Shown: positions 7,750 to 17,057, counted from the first letter of the stretch. The stretch is 64,000 nt of DNA from CAVQSS01 sp963746605 (GCA_963746605.1 CAVVCH010000061.1:1-64000), one strand, 5' to 3'. Numbers and translations: made by a program. Notes: generated from the sequence alone by a model not told the origin.

Positions 7750-8247
7750 ATGCCTAAGATGATTCCTTTACGTACTTGGGCGACACCGATGACCATCGGC
7801 GTCTTCTTCCTGATGTCAGCGACCGGTGTTCTGATGTTCTTCGAATGGGAACGGGGGCTGACGACAGTGGTGCATCAATGGTTCTCGTGGCTCTTTCTCG
7901 CAGGTGCCGGCGGTCACATCGCAGCCAATGTCCGCCCGTTCAAAAATCATCTCAAATCCCGCTGGGGTAAAGCCAGTGTCGCCGCATTCATGGTTGTCCT
8001 GGTCGCCTCCTTCTTCTCCTGGGGGCTCATAACCGGCCCCCAGTTGGCGAGACCCATTGAACGAGCCTTGGTCGATGCCCCGCTGTCGGCTCTGGCGGCT
8101 GTGACCCGCACCGCGCCGGAGGCCCTAATGCGGAGGCTGAAGGCGCACGGGATTGTCGCGACCAGCCAGCAATCCATTCGCGACCTCTCCGGCGAGCACG
8201 GCGTAAGCGAGGACCGTTTGCTCGCGATCGTATTCCTGCCCGAATGA
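7750..8247 (+). CDS. DUF4405 membrane protein
   Basis: A 165-residue membrane protein. Three hydrophobic helices cover about residues 12-30, 40-60 and 75-95. Two His, in VVHQWFSW and GGHIAANVRPF, lie in or next to the middle helices, as in DUF4405 and cytochrome b561-like proteins where His pairs may bind heme. The soluble C-terminus (about 110-165) is a helical segment. ATG 7750 is preferred over the upstream TTG 7723 because homology-like sequence starts there, although the ribosome-binding site (AAGGG) is weak. Base composition resembles the adjacent marR gene, so it likely arrived on the same segment. Confidence 0.65.
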   Translation: MPKMIPLRTWATPMTIGVFFLMSATGVLMFFEWERGLTTVVHQWFSWLFLAGAGGHIAANVRPFKNHLKSRWGKASVAAFMVVLVASFFSWGLITGPQLARPIERALVDAPLSALAAVTRTAPEALMRRLKAHGIVATSQQSIRDLSGEHGVSEDRLLAIVFLPE

Positions 8248-8334
8248 GGACATCCTGCCCCACCGAGCCCCGCCACGTTTCCCTGGAAGCGCTTTGACGC
8301 AGCCGTACGAAAGGCGATCACCTGAGGAGGATTC

Positions 8335-9117
8335 ATGCTGATCAATAACGAGATTTACCAGACCTACGGCCATGATTGGTGGTCTGAGGAGGCCTCATTT
8401 GATATTTTCAGCCTCCGACATTGCATGAACCCTGTGAGGTACGGGTATTTCAAGCGCAGGCTTCAGCAGCTGCACCTGCCGGGTAAGACCGTATTGGACA
8501 TCGGCTGTGGAGGCGGTTTTCTGGCGGAGGAATTCGCACGGGAAGGGTTCACCGTCACGGGTATCGATCCGGCGGCTCGTTCCCTCGAGGCGGCGCGGAA
8601 ACATGCCGCCGACAACAACCTGGAGATTGACTATCGGGAAGGAAAAGGAGAAGCCTTGCCGTTTCCCGATGCCTCCTTCGATATCGTGGCTTGCTGCGAT
8701 GTACTCGAGCATGTCGATGACCTCACTCTGGTAATCGGCGAAGTCGCTCGTACACTGAAGCCGGGGGGAGTATTCTGCTATGACACGGTCAATCGAACCT
8801 GGTTGAGCAAAGTTGCTTTGATCAAAATCAGCCAGGACTGGAGCTTCACCAGTTGGAGCCAACCCAATGTCCATGTCTGGGAGAAGTTCATCAAACCGGC
8901 GGAACTTATTGCCGTAATGAACCGCTACCGGTTCACGAATCAGGAACTGAGAGGCATTTCTTCGAAAAAGAATCCTCTGGTACTGCTCAGGAGTCTACGC
9001 GCGTTAAAAAAAGGAAGAATAAGCAACCGGGAGATAGCCGCCGCCTTGGCATTATGCGAAACGGAAGATCTCAGAATATCCTACATGGGCTATGCTATCA
9101 GGAGTTCTCAGGTTTGA
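8335..9117 (+). CDS. class I SAM methyltransferase, UbiG-like
   Basis: A 260-residue Rossmann methyltransferase. Motif I is VLDIGCGGGFLAEEFA (about residues 51-66), the acidic ribose-binding residue lies in VTGIDPA, motif II/III is ASFDIVACCDVLEHV, and LKPGGVFCYDT closes the core. The N-terminal EIYQTYGHDWW and overall order resemble UbiG-type O-methyltransferases, but the C-terminal third is divergent, so the substrate is open (quinone ring or small molecule). AGGAGG precedes ATG 8335. It is convergent with gcvPB and has no obvious partner. Confidence 0.82.
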   Translation: MLINNEIYQTYGHDWWSEEASFDIFSLRHCMNPVRYGYFKRRLQQLHLPGKTVLDIGCGGGFLAEEFAREGFTVTGIDPAARSLEAARKHAADNNLEIDYREGKGEALPFPDASFDIVACCDVLEHVDDLTLVIGEVARTLKPGGVFCYDTVNRTWLSKVALIKISQDWSFTSWSQPNVHVWEKFIKPAELIAVMNRYRFTNQELRGISSKKNPLVLLRSLRALKKGRISNREIAAALALCETEDLRISYMGYAIRSSQV

Positions 9118-9140
9118 CTCAAGTTACATTGATAATTATT

Positions 9141-10691
9141 TTAAGAGCACCCCGGGGAGTTGGGGGTGTTGAAATCAGGAAATTCTGAATCGATCGGCTC
9201 CTGCCCCTCCCCGGATTTCAATTCCGGTTTTTCTTCCCTTTCCGCCAGGTCGGGTTTGCGCGCGGCCAGGACCTCGTCCAGCCGCCCCACCGGCGTGGTA
9301 TGCGGCGCGGTCCGCAGCGTCTCCGGATCGGTGTCGGCGGTGCGGGCGATGCGTTCCATGGCGGCCACGAAGGCGTCCAGGTTTTCCCGGTTCTCGGTTT
9401 CGGTGGGCTCGATCATCAGGGCCTCCTTGACCACCAGGGGGAAATAGACCGTGGGGGGATGGAAGCCCTCGTCGATCAAGGCCTTGGCAATATCCATCGC
9501 CCGGACCCCGTACCGCTCGGCCTGCTCCGCCGCCGAAAAGACCACCTCGTGCATGCAGGGACCTTCCACGGCCGGCTGCCAGTTTTCAGACAGTTTTACC
9601 CGCAGGTAATTGGCCGCCAAGACTGCGTCCTCGGCCACTTTTTTGAGACCCGGCCCCCCCAGGGCTAAGATGTAGGCGTAGGCCTTGAGGATGACACCGA
9701 AATTGCCATAAAAGGGGGCGATGTAGCCGATGGATTTCGGGCGCTCGTAGTCCAGAAAAAAAGTCCCGTCGGCCCGCTGCACCACCCGGGAAACGGGCAG
9801 ATACTCGGCCAGCTTCTCCACCACGCCCACCGGCCCGGCTCCCGGCCCGCCGCCTCCATGGGGTGTCCCGAACGTCTTGTGCAGGTTCAGGTGAACGATA
9901 TCAAAGCCCAGATCCGCCGGCTTGGCCCGGCCCAGGATGGCGTTCAGATTCGCTCCGTCATAATACATCAGGGCATCGAATCGGTGGGCCGCATCCGCTA
10001 TTTTCTTTACATGCGGATTAAACAGGCCGAGGGTATTGGGATTGGTCATCATGACGCCGGCCACTTTGGGATTGAGTCGGGCTTCGAACGCTTCGAGCGT
10101 CATGAGTCCCTTGACCGTCGGCACGGTGATCACCTCATAACCGGCGATGGCCGCACTGGCCGGATTGGTGCCGTGGGATTCATCGGGGGCCAGAATGACG
10201 GATTTATCGTTTCCCCGGTCACGATGGTAGGCGGCCATCAACATCAGGCCGGTGAGTTCCCCGTGGGCCCCGGCCAGAGGCTGCAGGGTAAAGGCGTCCA
10301 TGCCGGTAATCCGGCCCAGGAGCTGCTCGGTGTCGTAAAGGACCTGCAGTGCCCCCTGGGCCAGTAGACCGCCTCTTCGCAGTTGGGGCAGCAGGGGGTG
10401 GAGCTGGGCGAAGCCGGGAAGTCGGGCCAATTCTTCGGTGAATTTCGGGTTGTATTTCATGGTGCAGGAACCCAGGGGGTAGGTCCCTACGTCGACCCCG
10501 AAATTGAGCCGGGAAAGATTGGTGAAGTGGCGCACCACGTCCACCTCGGCCATTTCCGGCAGCTCCGCCGGTCTGCTTCGGCACAGCTCCGGAGGAAGCC
10601 GGCTTTCGGTAATGACCTCCGCCGGGATCCGTGGCCGGGGGAACATGACGGCCTGGCGGCCGGGACGGCTCTTCTGGAAAATGGTTTTCAT
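9141..10691 (-). CDS. gcvPB: glycine dehydrogenase (decarboxylating) subunit 2
   Basis: P-protein C-terminal subunit of the glycine cleavage system. It decarboxylates glycine with PLP and passes the aminomethyl group to lipoyl-GcvH. It has 516 residues, near the family length. Clear motifs are NFGVDVGTYPLGSCTMKYNP near the N-terminus and the PLP-lysine region HLNLHKTFGTPHGGGGPG. Its ATG overlaps the gcvPA stop by 4 bp (ATGA), so the two are translationally coupled. The last 30 residues are a variable acidic/polar tail. It is the final gene of the minus-strand gcvT-gcvH-gcvPA-gcvPB operon. Confidence 0.95.
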   Translation of the reverse strand: MKTIFQKSRPGRQAVMFPRPRIPAEVITESRLPPELCRSRPAELPEMAEVDVVRHFTNLSRLNFGVDVGTYPLGSCTMKYNPKFTEELARLPGFAQLHPLLPQLRRGGLLAQGALQVLYDTEQLLGRITGMDAFTLQPLAGAHGELTGLMLMAAYHRDRGNDKSVILAPDESHGTNPASAAIAGYEVITVPTVKGLMTLEAFEARLNPKVAGVMMTNPNTLGLFNPHVKKIADAAHRFDALMYYDGANLNAILGRAKPADLGFDIVHLNLHKTFGTPHGGGGPGAGPVGVVEKLAEYLPVSRVVQRADGTFFLDYERPKSIGYIAPFYGNFGVILKAYAYILALGGPGLKKVAEDAVLAANYLRVKLSENWQPAVEGPCMHEVVFSAAEQAERYGVRAMDIAKALIDEGFHPPTVYFPLVVKEALMIEPTETENRENLDAFVAAMERIARTADTDPETLRTAPHTTPVGRLDEVLAARKPDLAEREEKPELKSGEGQEPIDSEFPDFNTPNSPGCS

Positions 10692-12008
10692 AATACCGCC
10701 TCCAGGGCTTCGGCGAAACAGCCGATCTCTTCCTTGGTCCTTTTTTCCGTGACCGTTACCAGTAAATAATCAGCTTGATCCGGATAATAGCGCCCCAGGG
10801 GAAAGCCGGCGGCAAACCCCTTATCGATCAGCCGACTAACCGCCAAGCGGGCATCCAGGGGAAGCCGGAGTCGAAACTCGTTGAACCAGGGGCCCCGGTC
10901 CACTAGCGCTACTCCCGGGATGGCGGTCAAACGGGAACGGGCATAGGCCGCCAGAGCCATGTTGAGCCGGGCCAGTTCCACCAGTCCGTTCTTACCCAGC
11001 AGACACAGGTGGATCAGAGCGGCCACGGCGCACAGGGCTTGATTGGTGCAGATGTTGCTGGTGGCCTTTTCTCGGCGGATGTGCTGTTCCCGGGTTTGGA
11101 GGGTCAGGCAATAGCCGGTGCGTCCCTGCCCGTCCTTGGTGCGACCCACCACCCTTCCGGGCATGGACCGGGTCAGTTCCTGGCGGACGGCCATGATTCC
11201 CAGGTAAGGACCTCCGAATGAAAGGGGCAATCCCAGGGACTGGCCCTCCCCTACGGCGATGTCCGCACCCATCTCCCCCGGCGTTTTACAAAGACCCAGG
11301 GCCACCGGATAGCAATGGAGGATGGCCAGGGCCCCCAGTTCATGTGCCCTGGAAAAGTGAGCGGAAAAATCATGGAGGCGGCCGAAAAAGTCGGGGTTCT
11401 GCAGGATGACGGCGGCGGTGGCCTCGTTGATAAAAGATTCCAGTGCGGCCGGATCTTCGAGGTCTTCCTCCACCAGGTCGATTTTCAGGTTGGCGGTATA
11501 AGATCGGAGCATGACCCGGTAGATGGGGTTGACCGAGGTGCAGACCAGCAGCCGCCGCCGTCCGGTCCGGCGGACGGCGATCATGGCGGCTTCGAACAGG
11601 GCCGTCCCCCCGTCATAGAGAGAGGCGTTGGCGGCGTCAAGGCCGGTCAGGCGGCAGACGGCCGTCTGGTACTCGTAAATCGCCTGCAGGGTCCCCTGGG
11701 ATATTTCAGCCTGATAGGGGGTGTAGACCGTGTAAAATTCACCGCGGCGGATCAGGGCATCCACCGCAGCCGGAATGAAGTGGTCGTAAAAACCTGCGCC
11801 CAGGAAACCAATTAGACAATCGACGTTTCTGTCGGCGAGACGTTTCAGGTGGTCCGCGACCTCCAGTTCACTTAAGGGCGGGGGGAGATCCCACGGTTCT
11901 CGCCCGCAGTTCCTCGGGGATCACCGCAAACAGGTCATCGACAGAACGAAGTCCCAGGGCCTCCAGCATGCCGGCCCGGTCCGAATCGGTGTGAGGCGTG
12001 AAATCCAT
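10688..12008 (-). CDS. gcvPA: glycine dehydrogenase subunit 1 (one-base frameshift)
   Basis: The N-terminal half-subunit of the split P-protein. One frame gives MDFTPHTDSDRAGMLEALGL from ATG 12008. A second frame continues SELEVADHLKRLADRNVDCL, then GAGFYDHFIPAAVDALI, and the remaining body to the stop at 10688. The switch lies at the run of six G at 11880-11885. Removing one base joins both halves into about 439 residues, the normal GcvPA size. Since gcvT, gcvH and gcvPB are intact, a sequencing indel is more likely than a dead gene. The start is 3 bp after the gcvH stop. Confidence 0.9.
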
Positions 12009-12011
12009 GGG

Positions 12012-12407
12012 TCAGACCCCTTTCTCCAGAAAATCCGTATAGCCCCGGGCGTCCATCAATCCCGACAATTCATTCGGGTTGAATTCCATGAGCTTGACCA
12101 GCCAGCCCCGGCCGTAACAGTCCTGGTTGATCCATTCGGGGTGCTCTCCCAGGTCTGCGTTTACCGCCGCCACCTCTCCCGACAGAGGAGAGTAAAAATC
12201 GGCTGCCGTCTTCACGGATTCGATCGTGCCCAATTCCCCCAGTTGTTTGACCCGACGGCCTACTTCCGGGAGATCCACGTAGGTAATATCGCCCAACTGT
12301 TGCTGGGCATGATCCGTTATGCCGACAATAGCCAGGGAGCCTTCGATTTTTACCCACTCATGCTCGGGCGTGTATTTCAGTTCTTCAGGAATCAACGTGG
12401 GGGGCAT
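12012..12407 (-). CDS. gcvH: glycine cleavage system H protein
   Basis: A 131-residue lipoyl carrier. HEWVKIEG near the start, GDITYVDLPEVG, the lipoylation Lys in GTIESVKTAADFYSPLSG and the C-terminal GRGWLVKL are all in place. It shuttles the aminomethyl group between GcvPA/PB and GcvT. GGAGGAA precedes ATG. It sits between gcvT and gcvPA on the same strand. Confidence 0.96.
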   Translation of the reverse strand: MPPTLIPEELKYTPEHEWVKIEGSLAIVGITDHAQQQLGDITYVDLPEVGRRVKQLGELGTIESVKTAADFYSPLSGEVAAVNADLGEHPEWINQDCYGRGWLVKLMEFNPNELSGLMDARGYTDFLEKGV

Positions 12408-12480
12408 CTTTCTTCCTCCTGGACCAACTTTTTTACAAGGTCACTCGACTGCGAAAACAACCGGCCCTCCAGTCTAAAAA

Positions 12481-13629
12481 TCATTCCTTCAGAAAGGTAT
12501 CGACGATCCTAGCCGGTATTTCCCGCCCCCGGTACTCAACAGTGACCGAATCACCGGGATTCATTCCCCGGTCCAGGTAGGCCAGGCCGATGCCCCGGGT
12601 GAAATAGGAGCCGTCGGACCGGGCATCTTCACCTTTCCAGGCAGGAACCATGGTACCGCTGGTCAGCTCTCCCACTTCCCGACCGTTAAACCTGACCGGC
12701 GATCCCTCACGGATCATGCCTTTTTCCAGGGCTTCCACTTTCCTGATAACCCGCGGGACCAGAATAGACCGGGAAGAGTGCAGTTCCTCCAGTTGGGCCG
12801 CCAGGGCCTCCCGTCCCGGAAAATAACCCCGCTCCGGGGCCAGGTTTACTCCCTTCCGGGCCAGTGGGAGAGACAACAGAGGCCGTTCGGCGGTGAGCTC
12901 GTGCCCGTAAAGCGGCAACCCGGCTTCCAGGCGCAGGGTGTCTCGGGCGCCCAGTCCTGCGGGAAGGAACCCCATGGGCTCCCCGGTCCGGACCATGGCC
13001 TCCCAGAAATCGACCAACTCCCTGGCGGGGAGCATAACTTCGAAGCCCAGCGGTTCACCGGTATAGCCGGTTCGGGCTGTCAGCAATTCTATCTTCCGCC
13101 ATCGAGCCGTAGCCGTTCGTCCTCTCCCGGTCGGCGGAAACCCTTGCACCCCTACCGCGGCTAAAAGGGACTCGCTCTTCGGCCCCTGAACGGACACCAT
13201 GGCTAGTTCATCGGTAACATCGTCGAGTCCGCCCACGGACCCAGCCTGTCGGGTAAGAATGTTCCAATCCCTCTCCCGGTTGGACGCATTGACCACTAGT
13301 ACGTATTCATCCGATTTGAATTGATAGAGATAGGCATCGTCCAGCGGCCGCCCCTGCTCGTCGGAAAACAGGGTGTACTGAGAAAAGCCCGGCCGGAGAC
13401 GAAAGGCATCGTTGGTCAAGGTCCGGGCGAGGAGACCCAACCCCGCCGGCCCTTTGAATAAGAAACGACCCATGTGGCTGATATCAAACAGGGCGCCGAA
13501 TTTCCGGCAGGCCAGGTGTTCGGCAATGATGCCGGGAGGGTAATGGACCGGCAGGCTCCATCCGGCGAATTCGGCCATGCGCCCCTTATGGGCCTCATGC
13601 CAGGCGTGCAGTGGGGTTCGGTGAAGCAA
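12481..13629 (-). CDS. gcvT: aminomethyltransferase (T protein)
   Basis: Tetrahydrofolate-dependent T protein, 382 residues: MAEFAGWSLPVHY, LFDISHMGRFLFKGP, FSQYTLFSDEQGRPLDDAYLY and TARTGYTGEPLGFEVMLP are hallmark segments; ARDTLRLEAGLPLYGHEL gives the folate-binding region. The start is TTG 13629, supported by GGAGG five bases upstream and by homology beginning with RTPLHAWHE; no in-frame ATG fits. It is the first gene of the gcv operon. I looked for a glycine riboswitch in the 29 bp to the next gene and see none. Confidence 0.94.
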   Translation of the reverse strand: MLHRTPLHAWHEAHKGRMAEFAGWSLPVHYPPGIIAEHLACRKFGALFDISHMGRFLFKGPAGLGLLARTLTNDAFRLRPGFSQYTLFSDEQGRPLDDAYLYQFKSDEYVLVVNASNRERDWNILTRQAGSVGGLDDVTDELAMVSVQGPKSESLLAAVGVQGFPPTGRGRTATARWRKIELLTARTGYTGEPLGFEVMLPARELVDFWEAMVRTGEPMGFLPAGLGARDTLRLEAGLPLYGHELTAERPLLSLPLARKGVNLAPERGYFPGREALAAQLEELHSSRSILVPRVIRKVEALEKGMIREGSPVRFNGREVGELTSGTMVPAWKGEDARSDGSYFTRGIGLAYLDRGMNPGDSVTVEYRGREIPARIVDTFLKE

Positions 13630-13658
13630 AAAACCTCCGTACGGATGACGCGGGGGCT

Positions 13659-14120
13659 CTAAAATTCTTTGGCCGCCTTGGCGATGGAGTCGGAAATGGC
13701 CCGGTAGCTGTCGACGAAACCTCTTTTGATTTCTTCCCAGGCCTGGCCGGAACTGTATTTCAATTCATAATAGTGCTCGGCGACCTGGGCGCGTTGCTTG
13801 CGCAGAGATTTAAGAGTATCCTTTGCTTGTTGCCGGGCCTTCTGGTCCATCCGGTCCCATTTTTTATCCAGGCGCCCCTCCATGGTTTCCAGACGGGTAT
13901 CCAGGTCGTCCAGGAGATCTTTGGATTTCTTGACGGCTTCGTTTTTTTGTTTCAGGGAGAAATTTTTCACCGACTGAAAGGCTTCCGAAATCTCCTGTTT
14001 TACATCCGGCAAAGCCGATTTTTCAGTGGCCGTTTCCGCTGATAATCGACCGGCCCCCGGGACAAAAATAAGGGTCAAAACCAGAATGAAAATCCTCGTC
14101 GAACCTCCCGATGTTTTCAT
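13659..14120 (-). CDS. secreted coiled-coil protein, unknown function
   Basis: A 153-residue protein with an N-terminal signal sequence (MKTSGGSTRIFILVLTLIFV, then PGAGRLSAE as probable cleavage site). The mature part is almost entirely charged helix (KQKNEAVKKSKDLLDDLDTR and similar), like small periplasmic coiled-coil or apolipophorin-type proteins. The frame is open to 14237, but the extra codons fall in a dispersed repeat. ATG 14120 has GGAGAGGAG upstream. It lies 29 bp before gcvT on the same strand and may be co-transcribed, though no functional link is evident. Confidence 0.62.
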   Translation of the reverse strand: MKTSGGSTRIFILVLTLIFVPGAGRLSAETATEKSALPDVKQEISEAFQSVKNFSLKQKNEAVKKSKDLLDDLDTRLETMEGRLDKKWDRMDQKARQQAKDTLKSLRKQRAQVAEHYYELKYSSGQAWEEIKRGFVDSYRAISDSIAKAAKEF

Positions 14121-14200
14121 CGATACGCTCCTCTCCGGAAAAAATTTAATAACCTTGCAAAAAGTAAGAAACGACTTTCCGCTCAGTGGGGGATCCCGCC

Positions 14201-14295
14201 TTAGGCAGGACTCCCCCGCCATTTGAAGTGAATTCAAATGGCTCCTCCCCCACCCCAGCCCGGCGCTTAATCGCGCTCAGGCTGTTGACGGACAT
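14201..14295 (-). repeat. dispersed repeat D, copy 1
   Basis: On the minus strand it contains GCGCGATTAAGCGCCGGGCT and ends CCATTTGAATTCACTTCAAA. The same sequence, slightly shortened, occurs forward at 49478-49538. It includes the dyad ATTTGAA-GTGAA-TTCAAAT. The remainder of the 14121-14498 gap shows no supported gene. Confidence 0.65.
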
Positions 14296-14498
14296 TTGCG
14301 AGCCCGTCATTTGTCCGTCGTACCAATTCCAGTTTCCGGCACTGCTATCGGGCGATGACCTTTTTGGGCTTATAGTTAAAGAATACCACTTCTATTCATT
14401 CATTTCAAATGCTCTTCTCTTTCCATAGCTGAAAAGTGTCTCTTGCTCTTGTTCTGCAACCATGATAATTTTCCAGTGGGATTGAGAGGGAAAACGGT

Positions 14499-15269
14499 AT
14501 GATGATCGCAGCCGATAATTTGAACGTCCTACACCCGAGGATCAGCGAAGCTCTGAAAACGCTTGATCCCGATCCCCTTCAGGAAATGGCCCGGTTGTCC
14601 GAGAAGGCCGGGGCGCAGTTTCTGGATATCAATCCGGGATATCTGTCACCGCGGGAGGAGGATCGCATGATCTTTCTGGTGGAAGCAGTCCAGGAGGTCA
14701 CCTCCCTACCATTGATCCTGGACAGCCCCAAGGCCGGGATTCTGGCCAAGGGCTTGAAGGCGTGTCGCTCGAAACCGATCTTAAACGCGTTGACCCTGGA
14801 GGAGCATCGACTGCAGGAAATCCTGCCTCTGGCCGTGGAACACCAAACACCCTTGGTATTGTTGCTGGTGACCCGGCAATCCCTGGTTCCGTCTACCCTG
14901 GAAGAAAAGACTGCTCTCGCCCTGGAACTGGCCGAGAGGGCCTTGAGTGCCGGGCTTCGACCGGATCAACTCATTTTTGACCCGGTGCTGCCCCATTTAA
15001 GCTGGCCGGACGCCTATTCCCAGATCAGCCGAGGCATCCAGTTGGTCCGGCTCCTTTCCAGCGGGGTGCTGTTTAAGGAACCGGTGAGGACCATGGCCGG
15101 GTTGTCCAACCTGCGCAGCGGGCAAAGGAATCGTTACCCCCGCCGGGTCGAGGAAGTCTGCCTGGCGATGCTGGCCGGGGCGGGGTTGGACCTGGCCTTA
15201 ATCGATGTGCTGAATCCGGAGGTCCAACCGCTGGCTCGAACGATCAACTCGATGGCTGAAGTCCTTTGA
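14499..15269 (+). CDS. methyltetrahydrofolate/pterin-binding methyltransferase
   Basis: A 256-residue TIM-barrel protein of the pterin-binding family, like AcsE-type methyltetrahydrofolate:corrinoid methyltransferases and the MeTr domain of MetH. Visible motifs are AADNLNVL at the N-terminus, AGAQFLDINPG (strand 2), LPLILDSPKAGIL, PILNALTLEE (strand with the pterin-binding Asn) and QLIFDPVLPHL. GAGAGGG precedes the start. It is divergent from the gcv block, consistent with a shared one-carbon/folate theme. No corrinoid protein gene lies beside it, so the methyl acceptor is unknown. Confidence 0.78.
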   Translation: MMIAADNLNVLHPRISEALKTLDPDPLQEMARLSEKAGAQFLDINPGYLSPREEDRMIFLVEAVQEVTSLPLILDSPKAGILAKGLKACRSKPILNALTLEEHRLQEILPLAVEHQTPLVLLLVTRQSLVPSTLEEKTALALELAERALSAGLRPDQLIFDPVLPHLSWPDAYSQISRGIQLVRLLSSGVLFKEPVRTMAGLSNLRSGQRNRYPRRVEEVCLAMLAGAGLDLALIDVLNPEVQPLARTINSMAEVL

Positions 15270-15366
15270 AACCCAACTTTCGAAAAAACAACAAGGAAAA
15301 GATAGAAAAAGAAATCATAGACGTTATTAAAGTATTTTAAGAAAAATTTTACACAACAAGCTAAAT

Positions 15367-16272
15367 TTAATCGCTTTTATAGGCCATGGTGGTCTTACTG
15401 ACCCCAGGGATTAGCCAGCGTCCTTGGCTGATCCGTGAGAGCCACTCCCCAGCCCCCCCGAAAATCAAAGAAGAAACCTTTCCCATTGAAGAAGGCGGCT
15501 TTGTTTTTCCGGATATCGTTGTTTTTATGTCAATAAATCCAGTAGTTAACAGTTTTTTCTCAATAAAATCTTTAGAAAAATCAAAAAGATGGTATGGGGT
15601 GTGGTAAAGATCCAAAAACCGGCTGAAAGGGCCTAAAAGGCGGACAATCGGGGTGGTATGGGGCCAACGCAGCAGCAGGATCCCCCCCGGCTTTAAGATC
15701 CGAAAGGCCTCCCGGAGTGCCATCAGGGGATCCGGGAGGTGCTCAATAACGTAAAAGAGCGTCACCGCATCATAGCTATTGTCCGGGATCGAAGGGTCAG
15801 GGAGAGGGTTTGATCTAACTGGTAGGCCGGGGAAATGGGTCCGGCAATAATCTCGGCCGGGTTGAGATATTTCAATGCCATCGACCTCCCAGCCTCTTTT
15901 GGCCATATATTGAAGAAAAAATCCGTACCCGCTGCCCACGTCTAAAACCCTTCCGGGCTTTCTCCGTTCTTCTATAAGTTTGGCCGATTTTTGAATCACC
16001 TCTTCCAAGGACCGAGACCAGGCCTGGATTTGATCCGGATCCCCGGGCAGGTAGTGCTGGTAGGCGGCGGTCAGTTCCGGAAAAGATGGCTGGGGGTGAA
16101 TGAAGACTAAGGGGCAGAAACCGCACCGATAATAGGACCAGGAATCCTTTTTGGCCACCAGTCGATCGGATCGGGTTTGACAAACCGGGCAGAGGGAAGA
16201 GGCTTTTCTATTAGTTGTCAGATGCATATCAATGGAATATTTATATTTTCTTGACCGGACGGAGTCAATCAT
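15367..16272 (-). CDS. SAM methyltransferase with N-terminal zinc ribbon
   Basis: A 301-residue protein. About residues 28-56 form a zinc knuckle (CPVCQTRS, then YRCGFCPLVFIHPQP). Residues 95-230 form a class I methyltransferase: VLDVGSGYGFFLQYMAKRG (motif I), VDGIEIS, YDAVTLFYVIEHLPDP and LKPGGILLLRWP. This architecture is common among methyltransferases in polysaccharide and surface-glycan clusters. A start at 16227 is possible, but TAGGATA upstream of 16272 favours the longer form. It is divergent from plsC. Substrate not inferable. Confidence 0.8.
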   Translation of the reverse strand: MIDSVRSRKYKYSIDMHLTTNRKASSLCPVCQTRSDRLVAKKDSWSYYRCGFCPLVFIHPQPSFPELTAAYQHYLPGDPDQIQAWSRSLEEVIQKSAKLIEERRKPGRVLDVGSGYGFFLQYMAKRGWEVDGIEISQPGRDYCRTHFPGLPVRSNPLPDPSIPDNSYDAVTLFYVIEHLPDPLMALREAFRILKPGGILLLRWPHTTPIVRLLGPFSRFLDLYHTPYHLFDFSKDFIEKKLLTTGFIDIKTTISGKTKPPSSMGKVSSLIFGGAGEWLSRISQGRWLIPGVSKTTMAYKSD

Positions 16273-16313
16273 TTATATCCTAAATCACCTAAAGATGGGA
16301 ATCGGGTTTCTTA

Positions 16314-17057
16314 ATGAGAATCATTTTTTACTACGTCATCTTTCCCCTCTACCGACCTTTTTACTTAATTTCGGTGATCATCAACACTTTTCTTCTCGGC
16401 TCCCTGATTATTATTCTTTCACCTTTGGACCGCTCGGGGAATTTCGTCCACTATATTGGAAAGTTTTGGTCCAGACTGAATATTTATCTGGGATTCTGCC
16501 GGGTGAAGGTCAGGGGAAAGGAGCATCTAGATCCTGAAAGGGCGTATATCGTCATGCCCAACCACCAGAGCTTCTTTGATGTTTTGGCCTTGATCGCTTA
16601 TCTCCCCCTGCAGTTGCGATGGGTAGTCAAAGCTGAAATTCGAAAAACGCCGCTGTTTGGTTATGCCTTGCAGCGCATGGGGCACATTTATGTCGACCGG
16701 GTTCGGGGGGACAGCATCCGTCGGAGTATCGAAAAGGCGGCCCATAAAGTTAAGGGAAATACCTCGGTGGTCTTTTTCCCGGAAGGGGCGCGCAGCGAGG
16801 ACGGGCGGCTTTTAAAATTCAGGAAGGGTGGCTTTATCCTGGCCCAGAAATCCGGTTGTCCGATTTTACCCATCACCCTCAATGGTTCCCGTTTCGTGCT
16901 GCCGAAAAACACACTGGATTTGATGCCCGGAAAAATTGAGATCCGTATTCATCGGCCCATTGAGTCTCCCAATGCACTGGCCTTGGACGATACCCTTCTG
17001 GCGGTGGAGAAGGCCATCCGGGAGGGGCTGGATTTGGATTACGGCCGGCGGAGCTGA
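16314..17057 (+). CDS. 1-acyl-sn-glycerol-3-phosphate acyltransferase-like
   Basis: A PlsC-family membrane acyltransferase, 247 residues. A hydrophobic N-terminal segment (about 3-40) anchors it. Catalytic motif I is NHQSFFD (HX4D), the middle motif lies in GHIYVDR, motif III is FFPEGARSEDG and motif IV is GCPILPITLNG. It transfers an acyl chain to lysophosphatidate or a related lipid. It is followed, after 204 bp without a recognised gene, by the B12-radical SAM gene on the same strand. A role in specialised lipid synthesis with the downstream genes is speculative. Confidence 0.88.
   Translation: MRIIFYYVIFPLYRPFYLISVIINTFLLGSLIIILSPLDRSGNFVHYIGKFWSRLNIYLGFCRVKVRGKEHLDPERAYIVMPNHQSFFDVLALIAYLPLQLRWVVKAEIRKTPLFGYALQRMGHIYVDRVRGDSIRRSIEKAAHKVKGNTSVVFFPEGARSEDGRLLKFRKGGFILAQKSGCPILPITLNGSRFVLPKNTLDLMPGKIEIRIHRPIESPNALALDDTLLAVEKAIREGLDLDYGRRS

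Noticed and set aside
13630..13658. Glycine riboswitch before gcvT
   Set aside because: Only 29 bp separate gcvT from the next gene and no tandem aptamer-like structure is visible there.
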